This document shows positions 12,400 to 24,751 of a DNA stretch of 64,000 nucleotides, in pieces; the stretch's first letter is position 1, and every line of letters starts with the position of its first letter. The translations under genes were made by a program, and so were the position numbers. The DNA is from Lolium rigidum (lineage: Eukaryota > Streptophyta > Magnoliopsida > Poales > Poaceae). Under the pieces are notes generated by a model. That model ran no database searches and was not told the origin of the DNA. It saw nothing but the letters and a program-made list of their open reading frames with translations. The stretch spans positions 338,751,090 to 338,815,089 of the forward strand of contig NC_061514.1 of assembly GCF_022539505.1 (NCBI RefSeq), in the 5' to 3' direction.

Positions 12400-15300
12400 A
12401 TGGGAAGCTACGACGACACCATCGCCGTGAGGCGTGTCCTTTACGCCGGGAATCTGCCGATCGTCCCTCCGGATGAGTGTTGGATTCCGGCTAAAACCGA
12501 CCCCGTCAAGCTCTCCATCGTCCCGGCTTGGCGGCATACACATCTTCATCGGGGAAACCGTCGATTCCGACGGAAACCCACCGGTAAGTAGCGCCGACGC
12601 GACCGCCGCTGATCGGGACGCAGTCGCGAAGATCCGATCTCGAGACGCAGGAACTTCCCGGCGAAGATTCCGCCTTAGATCCGAAAAAATCAAATCCCAC
12701 CCAATCCGCCCCCGAGCAGGAAATAACGGTGGAAGACCAATGCGGATCCGCCCGGGTCTCCCAGGTGTTAGAAAAGCAAAGGTGTCACTTCGTGTACTTC
12801 TTGGCCCATACCGCCGGAACCGCCCCTCAAGAAGCCGTAGCCGGTCCCGAGCGGGTCGAGGCCCCGGAAAACAACGCCGCTCCGGATCGGCAAGAGGCTG
12901 TCGGAGAAAGCGGAACTCCGGCTGAAGAGTCAATTTTGGGAAACCTAAGCCCAATTTCCGGAGACACCCAATCCATGGACACTGAAGAGTTCGATCGCAA
13001 GATGAGGGAATATGGACACGGTGATCAGCCCGAAGTTGATTCCGCCCAACCAAAGCAGGTACTTGCAACTGTAGCGGCGCTGGGAGAACACGGATCAGAA
13101 GAGGCAGGCACCCAATCCGACCCCCAGCCATCCCACCAGGGATCTCCAATGTCGCGGGAGCGACCCCGTAGGGATTCTTCCTCGGAGAGCCTCCTGTCGC
13201 CTGAAGAGATGGTCGCACAAGCAGGCATGGATGCGGTTTATCGCTCGGATATTCTTAACAAACCCATCACTCCCGAAGACGTAGAAGCATTAGAAGCTAA
13301 GAGAGTGGAGCTGCCGGCCACAGCCAAGAAGTTCAAGGACACCGCAGCCGCCATGCCGGAGGAAAGGAAGCACGCCGCAGCTTTTGTGGAAGACTTCATC
13401 CAGCCGTGAGCAGGAGGTGGACGAAGGACTGGCGAAAGTCAAGGAACTCCGAAAGCATTGGGAGGACAAGATCGTTGAAGCTCATCAGGAGGTCGAAAAG
13501 GTCCGGCGTGAGTTGATAGCTCCTCGCAGGATCACCTTCGCAACTCCAACAGAGAAGCAGCCATTCGCAACCCCAAAGGACAATATGACGAAGGCTGCGG
13601 AGATCTTGAAGAAAAACAACGAAGAGATTGACATCGACTATGTTCGCACGCTCGTTGCTTCAGCAGTAAGGCAGCAGAGCAAGGCAGACACTTCGCGCAA
13701 GTTAGAGTCTAACCCAGAGCATTGCGTTTCCACTGCGCAGAAGGACGCCCACGACAATCGCCATCCTGATGACGAATCGCGAACCGGATCCTCGGAACGA
13801 AGAATGAAAGCCAGGGAACACCCAAATCCGATCCCCGTACCATCAAAGACGCCACCATCAGATCCAAGAAAGGGAAAGGATGCAATGTACTCTGGGCGAG
13901 ACAAGTACCGCAACCCCTCTCCTCCGCCTAATGGTTACCCGCGTCCCCCTCGCCGCCGTAGTCCAGCCGGAAACACCAGGCCTCAGGGGCATGGTGGAAT
14001 TGTTATCCGCGACAACGTGGTGCCCTCAAGAAACAGAAACAGGGAGCGCACGCCGGAGCCTCGCCGGAATCAGAACAACGATCGTGAGCCCGAGCTTAGG
14101 AGGAGTCGGAATGAGGAGCGCGACCCGGAGCCCCGCCGGAGCCGGAACGACCAGGGCAGCCAGCGCCACGGCGAAGGCAGCCACAGGAGCCGGAGCCAGC
14201 ACCGGGAAGGCCGGGGAGAATCTGAAGGCGGAAGCAAGAAGTCGGATCGACCACCTCGCAGGTCTCCCTCACCACCACCTAGCGGTGGCGGCGGAGGTGG
14301 AGGCGGAGGCGGTGGCCGGAGATCTCGCTCTCGCTCACAGTCCCCTCGCCACGGCTCGCGCGACGCGCGGGAACGCCTCAACGAATACAGAACCGACTAC
14401 ATCGGTCCGAAGTGCTTTGGCAGGATGATTCGACAGGAACCAAAGCCAAGGATGAACCTCAAGCTACCCGGAAACCTGAAGCATTAAGATGGCACCGAAA
14501 GGCCGGATACCTGGATTGAGGATTACTATAATGCAAGAACCTTTGCCGGAGGAACCCCTAATATCGCCCGCCGCATGCTCCAGCTTGTACCTTGTAGGTC
14601 CAGCCCGGATCCGGCTCAGCCGACCTCGAGAAGAACTCCATCTTTTGCTGGTTTGACCTGAAGACCGCTTTCGAGAAACACTTCAGAGGCACCTACAAAA
14701 GACCTGCCACTGCAAGCGACTCTACAAGCTTGTATCCGTAAGAAGGGAGAATCCTCAAGAAACTTCCTTACACGATGGTTGGCATGAAGGAACGAGTGCG
14801 AAAACGTCGACCACACCACTGCCATGTACGCCTTCATTGGTGGACTGCAGAGAGGAGGATTGCTGAGGCATAAGCTCACTTGTTTGGCTAACGCAAATAA
14901 ACTGACTTTGGATGAGATGATCTCCATTGCCAGCGACCATACTGCCGCCGATGATGACGCAGGCGGTGATATCGCAGCTACAGCAATCCCCCTACACCAA
15001 CAAAAGAAGAACCGTGATAACGGCAACAACAGCAGCCATAAACGCAAAAACCCTGATGACCAGAAGAGCGGCGGATCCGACATGGTCGCCATGGCGTTCC
15101 AACGCGGAGGTTCAGGAGGCGGAAGAGGACGCGGCCGTGGAGGCGGAGCCGGCAGGGGTCAGCAGCATGGCACTGAGGTCACAGCTGGCGGATCCCGCGC
15201 CCCGCAAACCTACGAGGAGTATAGAGACATGCCCTGCCTGGCCCACTTGGATCCGGTTACAGGGAAGTCCACTCACACCAACCGCAACTGCAAGTGGGTC

Positions 15301-15680
15301 AACGACCTAAAGAACGACCCGGAGGCAGGATACAAGCGAGCCCGGAAGCACCGCCCACGTGGCAAAGGAGGCAAGGGCAAGAACAAGGATAAAGAGGAGG
15401 AAAGTTCCGAGGCGATGGACGAGGATGATAACTCGCCGGATCCCAAAGCCGGATCCGCAGGTAAATCCAACCCCTTCGAGAAAAAGAGCGTGGGGGCTTA
15501 CCACACCTTCCTCGGAACCCCAACAGTCCGCGCTACAAAGTCAGCCTACCCGGATCCCGAACGCCACAGCTTCCGGCTGTGCCGCAAGCATGTCGGTGGT
15601 CGGAAGTTCCGTGCACATTTGACAGGGAGGATCATCCCGCCATTGTGCCAAAAGAATACTACGCCTTGGTCGTAAGTCCC
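12400..15680 (+). pseudogene. Tat element gag, broken
   Basis: Coding pieces in several frames. 12400-12525 starts at ATG (MGSYDDTIAVRR) and the frame shifts near 12525. An acidic N-terminal region follows to a TGA at 13407. 13384-14487 is a charged region with a coiled-coil segment (KVKELRKHWEDKIVEAHQE), then Arg/Glu/Ser-rich imperfect repeats of about 12 residues and a run of about 11 glycines followed by RS dipeptides (about 14280-14340). A retrotransposon gag domain follows (DTWIEDYYNARTFAG, later FDLKTAFEKHFRGTYK, MYAFIGGLQ) between 14490 and 14900. The tail is Gly/Arg-rich, with a CxxH-like spot (TNRNCKWVNDLK). It forms the virus-like particle in active relatives. At least four frame breaks make it non-functional here. 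Confidence 0.8.
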
Positions 15681-18600
15681 CGCATAGACGGGTATGACTT
15701 CTCCAAGTGCCTCATGGATGGTGGAGCCAGCTTGAACATCATGTACCGGAGACTCTGGAGCGGATGAACCTCACCAAGGAACAGCTCAAACACGAGCAAC
15801 ACCGAGTTTCACGGCGTGGTTCCGGGTAAGAAGGCGAACTCCCTCGGCAGCATCACACTTCCCGTGGCTTTCGGCGATGTTCACAATTTCCGCGAAGAGA
15901 AGATCACGTTTGAAGTTGTGCCCTTCAAGAGCTCCTACCACGTCATCTTCGGCAGGCCCACCTACCACAAGTTCCACGCAAGAGCGTGCTATATCTACAA
16001 CAAGCTCAAGATTCCGGGTCCTAATGGTATGATCACCATAACCGGAGACTACAAAAAGGCTCATGAGTGCGAGTTGGGCAAAGCCGCCTTCGCAGAGTCT
16101 GTGATATCCGGAGAAGAGCTGAAAGGCTACAGGGCCGCGGTGGATCCGACTGAAATGCAGACCACCAAGAAGCAGATCTCCGAGCAGAAAAACTCCTTCA
16201 GGGCCGCGATAGAGACCAAGAAAGTTAACTTCAAGGAAGATGACGCTACCAAGCAAGTCTCGATCGGGGCCAACATGGATCCCAAATAGGAAGATGCGCT
16301 CGTCGAGTTTCTTCGCGCTAACATGGATATCTTCGCATGGCAACCTTCTGACATGTCCGGAGTACCAAGGGAACTCGCCGAGCACTACCTCAACATAAAC
16401 CCGGGGGCTAAACCGGTGAAGCAAGCTATGCGACGCTTTGGAGATAAGAAGCGCCGCGCCATAGGAATGGAATTAGCAAAGTTACTAGAGGCAGGTTTTG
16501 TAATAGAAGTAATCCACACTGATTGGGTCGCAAATCCCGTCCTTGTACCCAAAAAGAATACTGAAATACTAAGAATGTGCATCGATTACTCTGGCTTGAA
16601 CAAACATTGCCTGAAAGATCCGTTTCCCTGCCGCGCATTGACCAAGTCATTGATTCGACGGCAGGGGCGGAACTTCTGTGTTTTCTTGATGCGTATTCCG
16701 GGTATCGCCAGATCCGGATGAAGGAGTCTGACCAAAAGGCGACCTCATTCATCACCCCATTTGGCACTTACTGCTATGTTACTATGCCCTTTGGTTTGAA
16801 AAACGCAGGTGCCACCTACCAACGTACGATGCAGCGGTGCTTGAAGGACCAGATCGGCCGGAACGTACACGCCTACGTCGACGACATCGCGGTCATGACT
16901 CGGAAAGGATCCGACTTGATCAGCGACCTCACAAAAACCTTTGAGAATCTCCGTCGGTACAAGATGATGTTGAATCCACTGAAGTGCGTCTTTGGCGTAC
17001 TCAACTGGAAAACTCCTTGGCTTCATTGTCTCTAACAGGGGCATTGAAGTAAACCCGAAAAAATCAAGGCAATTTTGTGCATAAAAAGGCCAACTTGTCT
17101 CAAAGATGTGCAACGGCTCACTGGTCGTGTCGCAGCAATCAGCAGGTTTGTTAGCCGTCTTGGCGAGAAGGCACTTCCCCTGTACAAGCTATTGAAGAAA
17201 ACATACAAGTTTGTCTGGGACGAGGCAGCGGATGCAGCACTACAAGGGTTGAAGGAGATACTCACCTCCCCACCTATCCTAGCAGCTCCAGGAGAGTTAG
17301 AGCCCATGCTCCTTTACCTGGCAGCCACCAACAGGGTCATCAGCCTCGTCATCGTGGTGGAACGACAGGAAGAAGGTCACAAATATGGAGTCCAAAGGCC
17401 AGTCTACTATATTAGCGAGGTCCTTACGGAATCCAAACAGCGCTACCCTCACTTTCAGAAGTTAGCCTACGGAGTATTCCTGGGCAGCAGGAAGCTGAGA
17501 CATTACTTCCAAGAACATCCAGTAACAGTCGTGAGCAAGGCTCCGCTGTCAACGATTCTCAATAACGCTGACGCAACAGGACGCACAGCAAAATGGGGCA
17601 TTGAATTATCCGCCTTCGACATCAGCTACAAAGCCAGGACCGCGGTCAAATCCCAGGTCTTGGCAGATTTCGTCGCAGATTGGACAGAAGCTCCGGATGC
17701 AAATCTGGAGCCGGAACCAGAGACATGGGTTATGCACTTCGATGGATCCAAGCAGCATCAAGGCTCAGGAGCCGGAGTCACCCTGAAGTCCCCTACCGGA
17801 GAAGAATTGCAGTACGTTTTGCAGATCCACTTCGAAGCTACAAACAACATGGCGGAGTACGAGGCTCTACTACACGGACTGCGCATCGCTAAGGAAATAG
17901 GGATCAAGCACATTATCTGTTGCGGAGATTCCGACCTGGTGGCACAGCAAGTAGCCGGAACCTGGAACGCCAGAAATTCCTTCATGGCGGCTTACCGAGA
18001 CGAAGTTGACGAGATCGCCAAATGCTTTCTGGGATACGAAGTCAAGTACGTCCGGAGAGACGACAACGCAGCGGCAGACATGCTATCCAAGCTCGGATCC
18101 GGCAGGAAACCAATTCCGCCTGGCATTTTTCTGGAGCACCTACGGATACCCTCGGTGAAGGGCGCTAACCCGGAAAACCCAGACGTGGTAGTATCTCCGG
18201 CTAGAGAAGTGATGGCTATCATTCCGGCTTGGACGCAGCCTTTCCTGGACTACCTCATCGATCAGAAGTTGCCAGAGGACGAGGTCCTCGCGAGACAGAT
18301 CATTAGACGAGCAAGATCCTACACAATTGTTGATGGACAGCTCTACAAACGAAGCGCAACAGGGGTATTTCTCAAATGCGTCTCTAATCAAGATGGCATT
18401 GAAATCCTCAGAGAGATCCACGCAGGGGATTGCGGGCATCATGCCGCTCCCGAGTCACTCGTTGCAAAAGCTTTTCGGCTAGGCTTTTACCGGCTCACAG
18501 CCTAAAGAAGATGCCGACAAGATAGTCAAGACCTGCCGAGGTTGTCGATACTATGCTACTCAACCAAACACTCCAGCCCAAGAGCTGAAGACCATACCTA

Positions 18601-19527
18601 TCACCTGGCCATTTGCGGTCTGGGGGCTCGATATGGTGGGTAAGTTAAAAAGATCATCTCCTGGCGGTTTTGAATACCTCTTGGTCGCTGTTGACAAATT
18701 CAGCAAATGGATCGAGGCAAAGCCAGTGAGAAAAGCCGACGGTGCTACGGCACTAAAATTTGTCTGCAGCCTCGTGATGATATTCGGGATCCCACACAGC
18801 ATAATCACAGTATAATGGCACAAACTTCGCTCGGGGAGAATTGAAGGATTATTGTGAGACAATGGGGATTCGATTGGACCTTGCATCTGTGGCTCACCCA
18901 CAATCCAATGGTCAAGTTGAAAGGGCTAACGGTCTAATATTATCAGGAATCAAGCCGCGCCTTGAAGAACCGCTGCGGCGAGCAGCTGTAGCTTGGGCTG
19001 ACGAATTGGACGCTGTCTTGTGGAGTTTGCGAACTACCCCTAACAGGTCAACAGGGTTTACCCCATTTTTCCTGGTATACGGATCCGAAGCCGTGATTCC
19101 CTCCGACATCATCCACGATTCACCGCGGGTTTCCGCCTACAATGAAGAAACAGCTGACGAGGCCAGACAGCTATCTGTGGACCTGATCGAGGAAGCTCGG
19201 AATTTAGCTGACCAGCGCTCCGCCATCTATCAGCAGAAGCTCCGACGCTATCACAGTCGTCGAGTTCGGAATCGCTCTTTCATGACAGGAGACCTGGTCC
19301 TCCGCCTTCGTCAGGTGAAAGACCATAAGTTGCAGTCCCCATGGGAAGGACCCTTCGTCGTTAGCAAAGTGCTTCATAACGGATCGTACTACCTTGTTGA
19401 TTTCCGAGAGCTGAGGGACAGACCTGCTAATTGGCACCGGAAACGCAAGCGTGAGGATCCGGATGACATCTACGACGAGACAGATCGCCCCTGGAACATC
19501 GCACAGCTACGTCCTTTCCACACTTAG
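15579..19527 (+). pseudogene. Tat element pol: protease, RT, two RNase H domains, integrase (broken)
   Basis: The protease has KCLMDGGASLNIMY with catalytic Asp at 15717-15719, then VIFGRPTYHKF. An in-frame TAG at 16287-16289 precedes the RT. RT pieces are CIDYSGLNKHC, FLDAYSGYRQI, MPFGLKNAGATYQR and YVDD (16874-16885). The 17075-18505 frame runs through the RT thumb and the first RNase H. A second, archaeal-type RNase H follows from about 17730 (MHFDGSKQHQGSGAG, NNMAEYEAL, CGDSDLV, DNAAADMLSK). Integrase has EIHAGDCGHHAAPE, a stop near 18503, WGLDMVGK, a frame break near 18808 beside the second catalytic Asp, and VAHPQSNGQVERANG in the long 18841-19527 frame. The dual RNase H marks the Tat clade. 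The breaks exclude a working polyprotein. Confidence 0.9.
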
Positions 19528-20101
19528 CGTATTCTTTCCGAGTTATAAACTCTGTAATAGTTATACATGATCAATGAAATAAAGCTTATGGTTCACTCTT
19601 CGAGTCTTTTACCTCCTTTACTTATTCATTTTTAGATCATGTGTGTTTTCCGACTAAAACCGCAGAGCTGGATATTTCCGCCTAGGCGTGTATAAAAAGT
19701 TGTGATTTTCAAAAATCGTCCCTTAGGACGTAAGCTTAAGTTTTCTGATTAAATTGCTATCTGTTGCGAACTCGTGGATTCCTAGTAGCGATTTCCGGCA
19801 CCTATGCTTGGGGGCTTGTTTCCGCGGTTATTGACGGATTACCATTGGGTTTCGTCGCCGCTGGCGAGCGTTTCCGGCTAAGGTTTTCCGGCTCGCGGAA
19901 GGTCAAGCGAGCAAGCCGGAAAACAACGAAATCAGCACTTGCTTTCCGACACAAAACGAAACATGCACATAATATTAATGGATAGCAGGATAAGTGTTTC
20001 CGCCCCATGCATAGTCGTTTCGTCCCTAGCTACTTAAGAATTTAAGTTATTCATTACAAACCCACTCCGGGGCCAAAAGTGATGCATCACTGTTCATTGT
20101 T
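19528..20101 (+). other. spacer between Tat pol and the antisense gene
   Basis: No frame with a domain. The region lies between the convergent ends of the sense integrase and the antisense gene, so it probably holds both 3' untranslated regions. AATGAAATAAAG near 19575 could serve sense polyadenylation. Confidence 0.4.
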
Positions 20102-23100
20102 TCACAGGTTCTCGGAGGAACGCTCTTCATCAGAAGCCGTGTAGGCGGAGCCGTCATCTGAGCTGTCGCCTGAGCCGTCGCCGTCGGAGTCGGAGACTTC
20201 CTCGTCATGGTCAGCGCTTGACCCGGAGCCTTCCTCGTCGCCTTCCTCGACAGCCTCTTCTCCCTCTTCCTCCGGGTCGGAAAAGCCCTCGGGAATATCA
20301 TGCTTGTTGTACCAGAACGAGTGGTTAACTCGTCCAGCAAACAGACGATCAAATCCCATAGCTTCCGCGAGGAGATGTCTCATGCTGGTACCCTTGGGGG
20401 CTCCGCGTGCGACGTCTGCATATTTCATGGTGGGGAAGTGCGCTTTGCAGGTGGCTAACACGAGGGCAGCAACTCCGCGAGACGAAGACTCCTGCCAATC
20501 TTTGATGAGCTCCGAGCACGTTCTTCATGAGATGTGTCATGCGGTCAATCACCGTTGTCTTGGCTTTCTTCAGGTTAAGGGACTTGGCGATTCCGCGACA
20601 TGCTTCCATGAGATACTCGATTGAAGTCCGCGCTTCCTCATATGCCTCAGTCCTCTTGAGGGTTGACTCTTTGGTCCATTCGAAGCCAAGACTTGCTGCA
20701 AAGTAAAATGGATCAGTTTCTTCCGCGGACAGAGACAATTTTTAGGAAGTCGGAGTCAAAACAATAACAAAAAGGGTACTTACGGAAAATCATCTTGTCA
20801 ATGGCCTCCGCCTCCGCCTCCTGGCTCTTGTTTTTGGCCGTCAGGGTGGTCACCCTGTGATGGCTCTTCTTTAGTTTTTCAGCTAGCTCCGCCATGTCGC
20901 GGGAATGTTTCTCCGAGAGCTCCTTCTTCTCTTTGGTTTCCTTCTCGGAGGATTCTTTCAAGAAGCTCTTCAGAGTTTCATTCTCCGCCTCCAATACTTG
21001 GACCTTGGCGGATAAGGCGTCGATGGTGGGGCGCTTGTCAGTTTCTTCTAAGGACAGAAAATCCCACAAGATATGTGTTATGATTGTCCATAAAGTCAAA
21101 TTTAAGCAACTCGGATTTCTCACCTTTCAAGCGGGTCTCCAGGCGGAGCACAGCTTGTTGACTATTCTCAGCAGCCTGGCGCAGCCCTTCTATTTCCGTC
21201 ATCTGCTCCAGCACATGAACGCGCAGATCTTCGTGCAGCTTCCGCGTGCTCTGAGACACAAAGAGGATTTAGCCGGAAATTCAAAATTCTGGGGGCTGGC
21301 GAGGAGTTCAAAGTTTTGGATCGAGAAAATTTTAAATTTACGTCTAAGACAATTGTTGAGAGAAGCATCGGCTAATACATGTTACACGGAAAAATGTCTG
21401 AACCAATGCTTGGGGGCTAGTGTTACCTGGCGCACCTCCTTATGCTTAGCAAAGAAGATCTTGAGATCACTCTCAAGGTCGGAGAGCTCCTTCATCTCCG
21501 TGTCCGCAGGCCCCCACACCTTTTCCATCATCTCGGAAACTTTTGCATGGCGTTGGGAAAGGGTGAGCTTTTGCAGAGACGGAGTAGGTTGAGGGTCAGC
21601 TTGGAGCGTGCTGGCAGCACGAATCAGCTATACTTTCTGCTCATACTGCTCAGTTGTAGGTTCGGCGGAGGTGGCAGTTGGTTGCTCAGGCGGAGGCGTA
21701 GATGAAGATGCGCCTTTCCCGGAACCACCGTGACCAATCGGATCTTCAGGAAGGTCGTCGATGTTAATAACGTCCTTGGGATCCGGCTTGGTGGCAGAGG
21801 AAGCCTTGGGTGGAACTTCGACTTCTGGTGTGACTGGTATGGAAGCCGGAGATGGCTTCGTCCTCTTCTTGGGGGCCTTAGGGGCCTTGGGGGGCTGGCT
21901 TCCGGAACTTCTGTCACGAAAATAACGGAGCATTATAATTAAGTATATGCTGATTCACGATGGCGGAATATCTTTACTTCGGAAATCTAGCACTTACCCG
22001 GAAGGTTTGAAAAACTGGTGGATTTCTGGTTGTGCTCGGTTGCTCGTGTCGATGAGTTTGAGGCGTTTTTTCTCCGCCTCCGCCTTGCGAGTTGCCGCGG
22101 TGCTGAGCACGTCGCGGGCATGTTTTGCTGAAGGGCTGGAGGGGGCAGGCCTCTTCCTCTTAGCGGGGCGGGAAGCCTCGGGAGCTTCCGCCTCCGATGC
22201 GGCTTCCGGATCCGTGTTGCCAGTGGAAGGAACCCGGAGGATAGTTCCGAGTTCGTTTTCTTCGAGCGCCTCGAGCTAATACAGAGTTAAACACTTAGAC
22301 AAAAGTTTGAATGCGAAGAGAAACAACAGAATACAGCCAAGCCGACGTACCGCGGTTCCGGAACCGTTCATATGGATGTCTTTGTTGCACACGTGAACGT
22401 GAAGTTCACGTGGGATCTTGATGAGGAGCCGGATCCTTTTGTCGATGGCGTCGGCGGAGAGATTGTCTTTTGTGGCGCGCATCGGGTCGTCGCGCCCTGT
22501 GTACTGAAACATCAAGCGGTCCCTGTGTTGGAGCGGCTGGATCCGCTTGGTGAACCAGGAAAGGGTCAGGTCCTTCCCTGTCAGCCCCTCCTCCGTCAGC
22601 TTACAGATCCGCCTGACGGCGCGCGTGAGCTGGAGTGACTCGGAGAGGTGGGGGCAATGCGACCATGCCGGAAGCTCGGTGGCGGGGCAGTTCTTGAACG
22701 GCGGCAGTTTTCTTCCGCTAGCGGGGTCGGAGACGTCCTTCAAGTAGAAGAAGCCCCCAGACCAGTACCGCGCGGATTCGTGGCGGTCGGTGTGGGGGTA
22801 GACGCGGCCCGGGCGGATCATGAAGGTGATGGATCCGCATGTTGCTAATTCGGTGGATTGCCGGATCCTCTCCTTCTTGACAGTAAAATAGTATTGAAAC
22901 AGGGAGAGCTCGGGAGTTACCCGGAGATGGCCCTCGCAGAGGGTAACGTGATTGCTGATTGCAGGCACGCTATTCGGAGAGATGTTGTGGGGCTGGAGCC
23001 CATAAGTCTTCAGGATCTCTAGAAAGAAGTCCAAAGGAGGAAATGAGAAACCCCGCTCCACTAGTGCTTTCGTCAGCACCATCTCGTTGTCTTGGGGGGC

Positions 23101-23433
23101 TGGAGCTAAGGCATTCGGCGTTGTCCTCCAGCTTCCGGGTTGCAAGAAGCCTTCCCCCTCCAAGTTCTGCAGCTCAGTCTCTGTGGTGGTGCAGGGCCAC
23201 CATTTCCCTTTGGCTTCCGAATCCCGCTGGCGGGCTTTGGATTTCTTGGCAGCAGTCTCTTCCGCTTTCTTCTCCGCCTCGGAGGTTTTCTCCGGGACAG
23301 CTGAGGTGCCCTCGGTGTCCTTGCCGGAATCCTTAGTGGGATCCAGCTGGACTGGGACGAAGGGAGGCGGAGCGGAGGAGATGGGCATCGCCACGATCGG
23401 CTCACTGGTAGGAGGCGGAGTCGTGGAAGACAT
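20102..23433 (-). pseudogene. six-exon antisense gene of the Tat element (Transposase_28-like)
   Basis: Exons on the minus strand: 23433-22351, 22275-21998, 21910-21427, 21250-21124, 21047-20784, 20695-20102. All introns are GT-AG and their phases (0,2,0,1,1) match across every junction. The protein would be about 940 residues. An N-terminal Pro/Lys-rich part leads into a domain (GFSFPPLDFFLEILKTYGL, PNSVPAISNHVTLCEGHL, LSLFQYYFTVKKE) that I recognise as the family called 'putative gypsy type transposon' (Transposase_28). A basic linker, a long coiled coil (AKVQVLEAENETLKSFL) and an extremely acidic C-terminus ending SSENL follow. Two defects are visible: an in-frame TAG at 21628-21630 in exon 3 and one extra base near 20511 in exon 6. 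Function in transposition is unknown. It lies wholly between the element's LTRs, so it is not a host gene. Confidence 0.85.
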
Positions 23434-23752
23434 CTGAAGACAGAAAAGATCGCGGAAAAATAGAGTTTAGTCGGATCCACGTCTTCGTCCTAACGATCAT
23501 CCCTACCAACTACGGCGCGAGAACGAAGTTCGAGGGCTCACCGTGATGGAGTCTGCGGTGGTCGGAGTCGCCGGCGGCGAGTTTTCTGCGTGGTGGCTCG
23601 CTGAAGTTAAGAACAGGACGAACTCCGAGCGGCGGCGAAGCGACTCCGGCGAAGTTCCGGCGGGATTCCGGCACGGCGGAGAAGAGGCTCAGGGCGGCGC
23701 TGCGCAGAGAGGTTGAAAGGGGGGTGAATGAGGTTAAGGGGTCGACGGCGGA

Positions 23753-23760
23753 TATTTATA
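23753..23760 (-). promoter_or_regulatory. TATA box of the antisense gene
   Basis: TATAAATA on the minus strand, 320 bp upstream of the antisense start codon and between that codon and the 3' LTR. GC-rich leader-like sequence follows. It suggests the gene has a promoter of its own, separate from the LTR. Confidence 0.55.
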
Positions 23761-24167
23761 GGCCGGAGGGACGAGATTCGTGCTCCGCATCCTGTGGTCG
23801 GAACGCAAGCGTCGCGCCGTTGGATGTGTGACACGTGTCCCAAACCCTAAACGGTAAAAATGGCTAAGGATAAGTTACCGCGCAAATCGCGCGAAAATGG
23901 TGCCAGAATTGGCGGAACCGTTTGAGTCTCTTAAGATTCCGGGTAAGCAGCGCGGAGATAAGAAATTCTCATTCGAAGCAGGGGGAACCTGGAAACGTAT
24001 TCACATCGTCGATGGATGAAGTCCCGCAGAATGAGAGCATTTTCCGACTAAAGGTCGGGAAAGGAAGAAAATGTGAAGTTGGAGTTCTTCAAGTTTCTCC
24101 ACGTTACTGATATTGTCAGAGACCATGATGGACTAGCAAGGCGGAAGCAGCAGGCGAAACTCGGAGA

Positions 24168-24181
24168 ACTCTGGGGGCTAC
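24168..24181 (+). other. Tat element polypurine tract
   Basis: CTCTGGGGGCTAC directly before the 3' LTR at 24182. The G-run is the purine primer core. Confidence 0.5.
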
Positions 24182-24746
24182 TGTTGTGGGTATACTTCAT
24201 GGGTGTACCATCGACAGTGCCTAGATCCGGCAAGCCCGGGTGGCCCACGAGATGGTGATGAGGCATGTGGCCCATCGGGCGGCCCAGTCTTGCCGTTGAT
24301 CATGAAGGAAGAAGTCCGGCCCAGGATCGGTAGGCCGGATCCGTACCGACATTAGGAGGAACCCGGATCCGTGGAGGCCCATGAGGAACCCGGATCCAAG
24401 TACTGACGTATATGGAAGGCGGATCCGTGGCGTACACGGCAAGACATTGTACCGTAGTTAGGCTATCTGTAATACGGCTAGGACTCTCCATGTAAACCCT
24501 AGATCCGTGCGCCTTTATAAGCCGGATCCTGGGAGCCCTAGAGGCACAACCACAACTCATTGTAACAACGCGAAAGCTCCCAGATAATTCCAGACAAGCA
24601 GCAGTAGGCCCCTGTCTTCGTGCAGGTGTTCCGAAGCTGGGTAACTCGCGTACCACCGTCCCGTGTGCACTCCGCCCTATGGCCCCTACTTCTTCTCCCC
24701 CTCGTGAGGATCCCTCCTCCGAGGTACCGTCGATTAGGCAACGACA
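24182..24746 (+). repeat. Tat element 3' LTR
   Basis: 565 bp, matching the 5' LTR throughout with scattered substitutions and small indels (for example CAGTTGCTGTTG versus CAGTCTTGCCGTTG). Followed by ACCAG at 24747-24751. Confidence 0.88.
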
Positions 24747-24751
24747 ACCAG

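Larger units (their letters stand above)
11786..24746 (+). mobile_element. Tat-lineage Gypsy retrotransposon with antisense gene
   Basis: 12,961 bp between LTRs (11786-12342; 24182-24746) that start TGTTGTGGG and end ACGACG/ACGACA. The target duplication is ACCAG. The order is PBS, gag, protease, RT, RNase H, second RNase H, integrase, then about 4.6 kb of 3' sequence holding an antisense multi-exon gene (20102-23433), then PPT. A second RNase H domain and antisense 3' genes are known traits of the plant Tat clade. Multiple frameshifts and stops show that the sense polyprotein is dead. It sits inside the Copia protease, so it is younger than that insertion. Confidence 0.92.

Noticed and set aside
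12283..13218. 311-codon minus-strand frame over the Tat gag
   Set aside because: GC-rich sequence opposite the sense gag; no splice pattern or domain, and it crosses the LTR boundary.
20102..23433. The antisense multi-exon gene as a host gene
   Set aside because: It lies wholly between the two LTRs of one element and has the domain type known from Gypsy-associated proteins.
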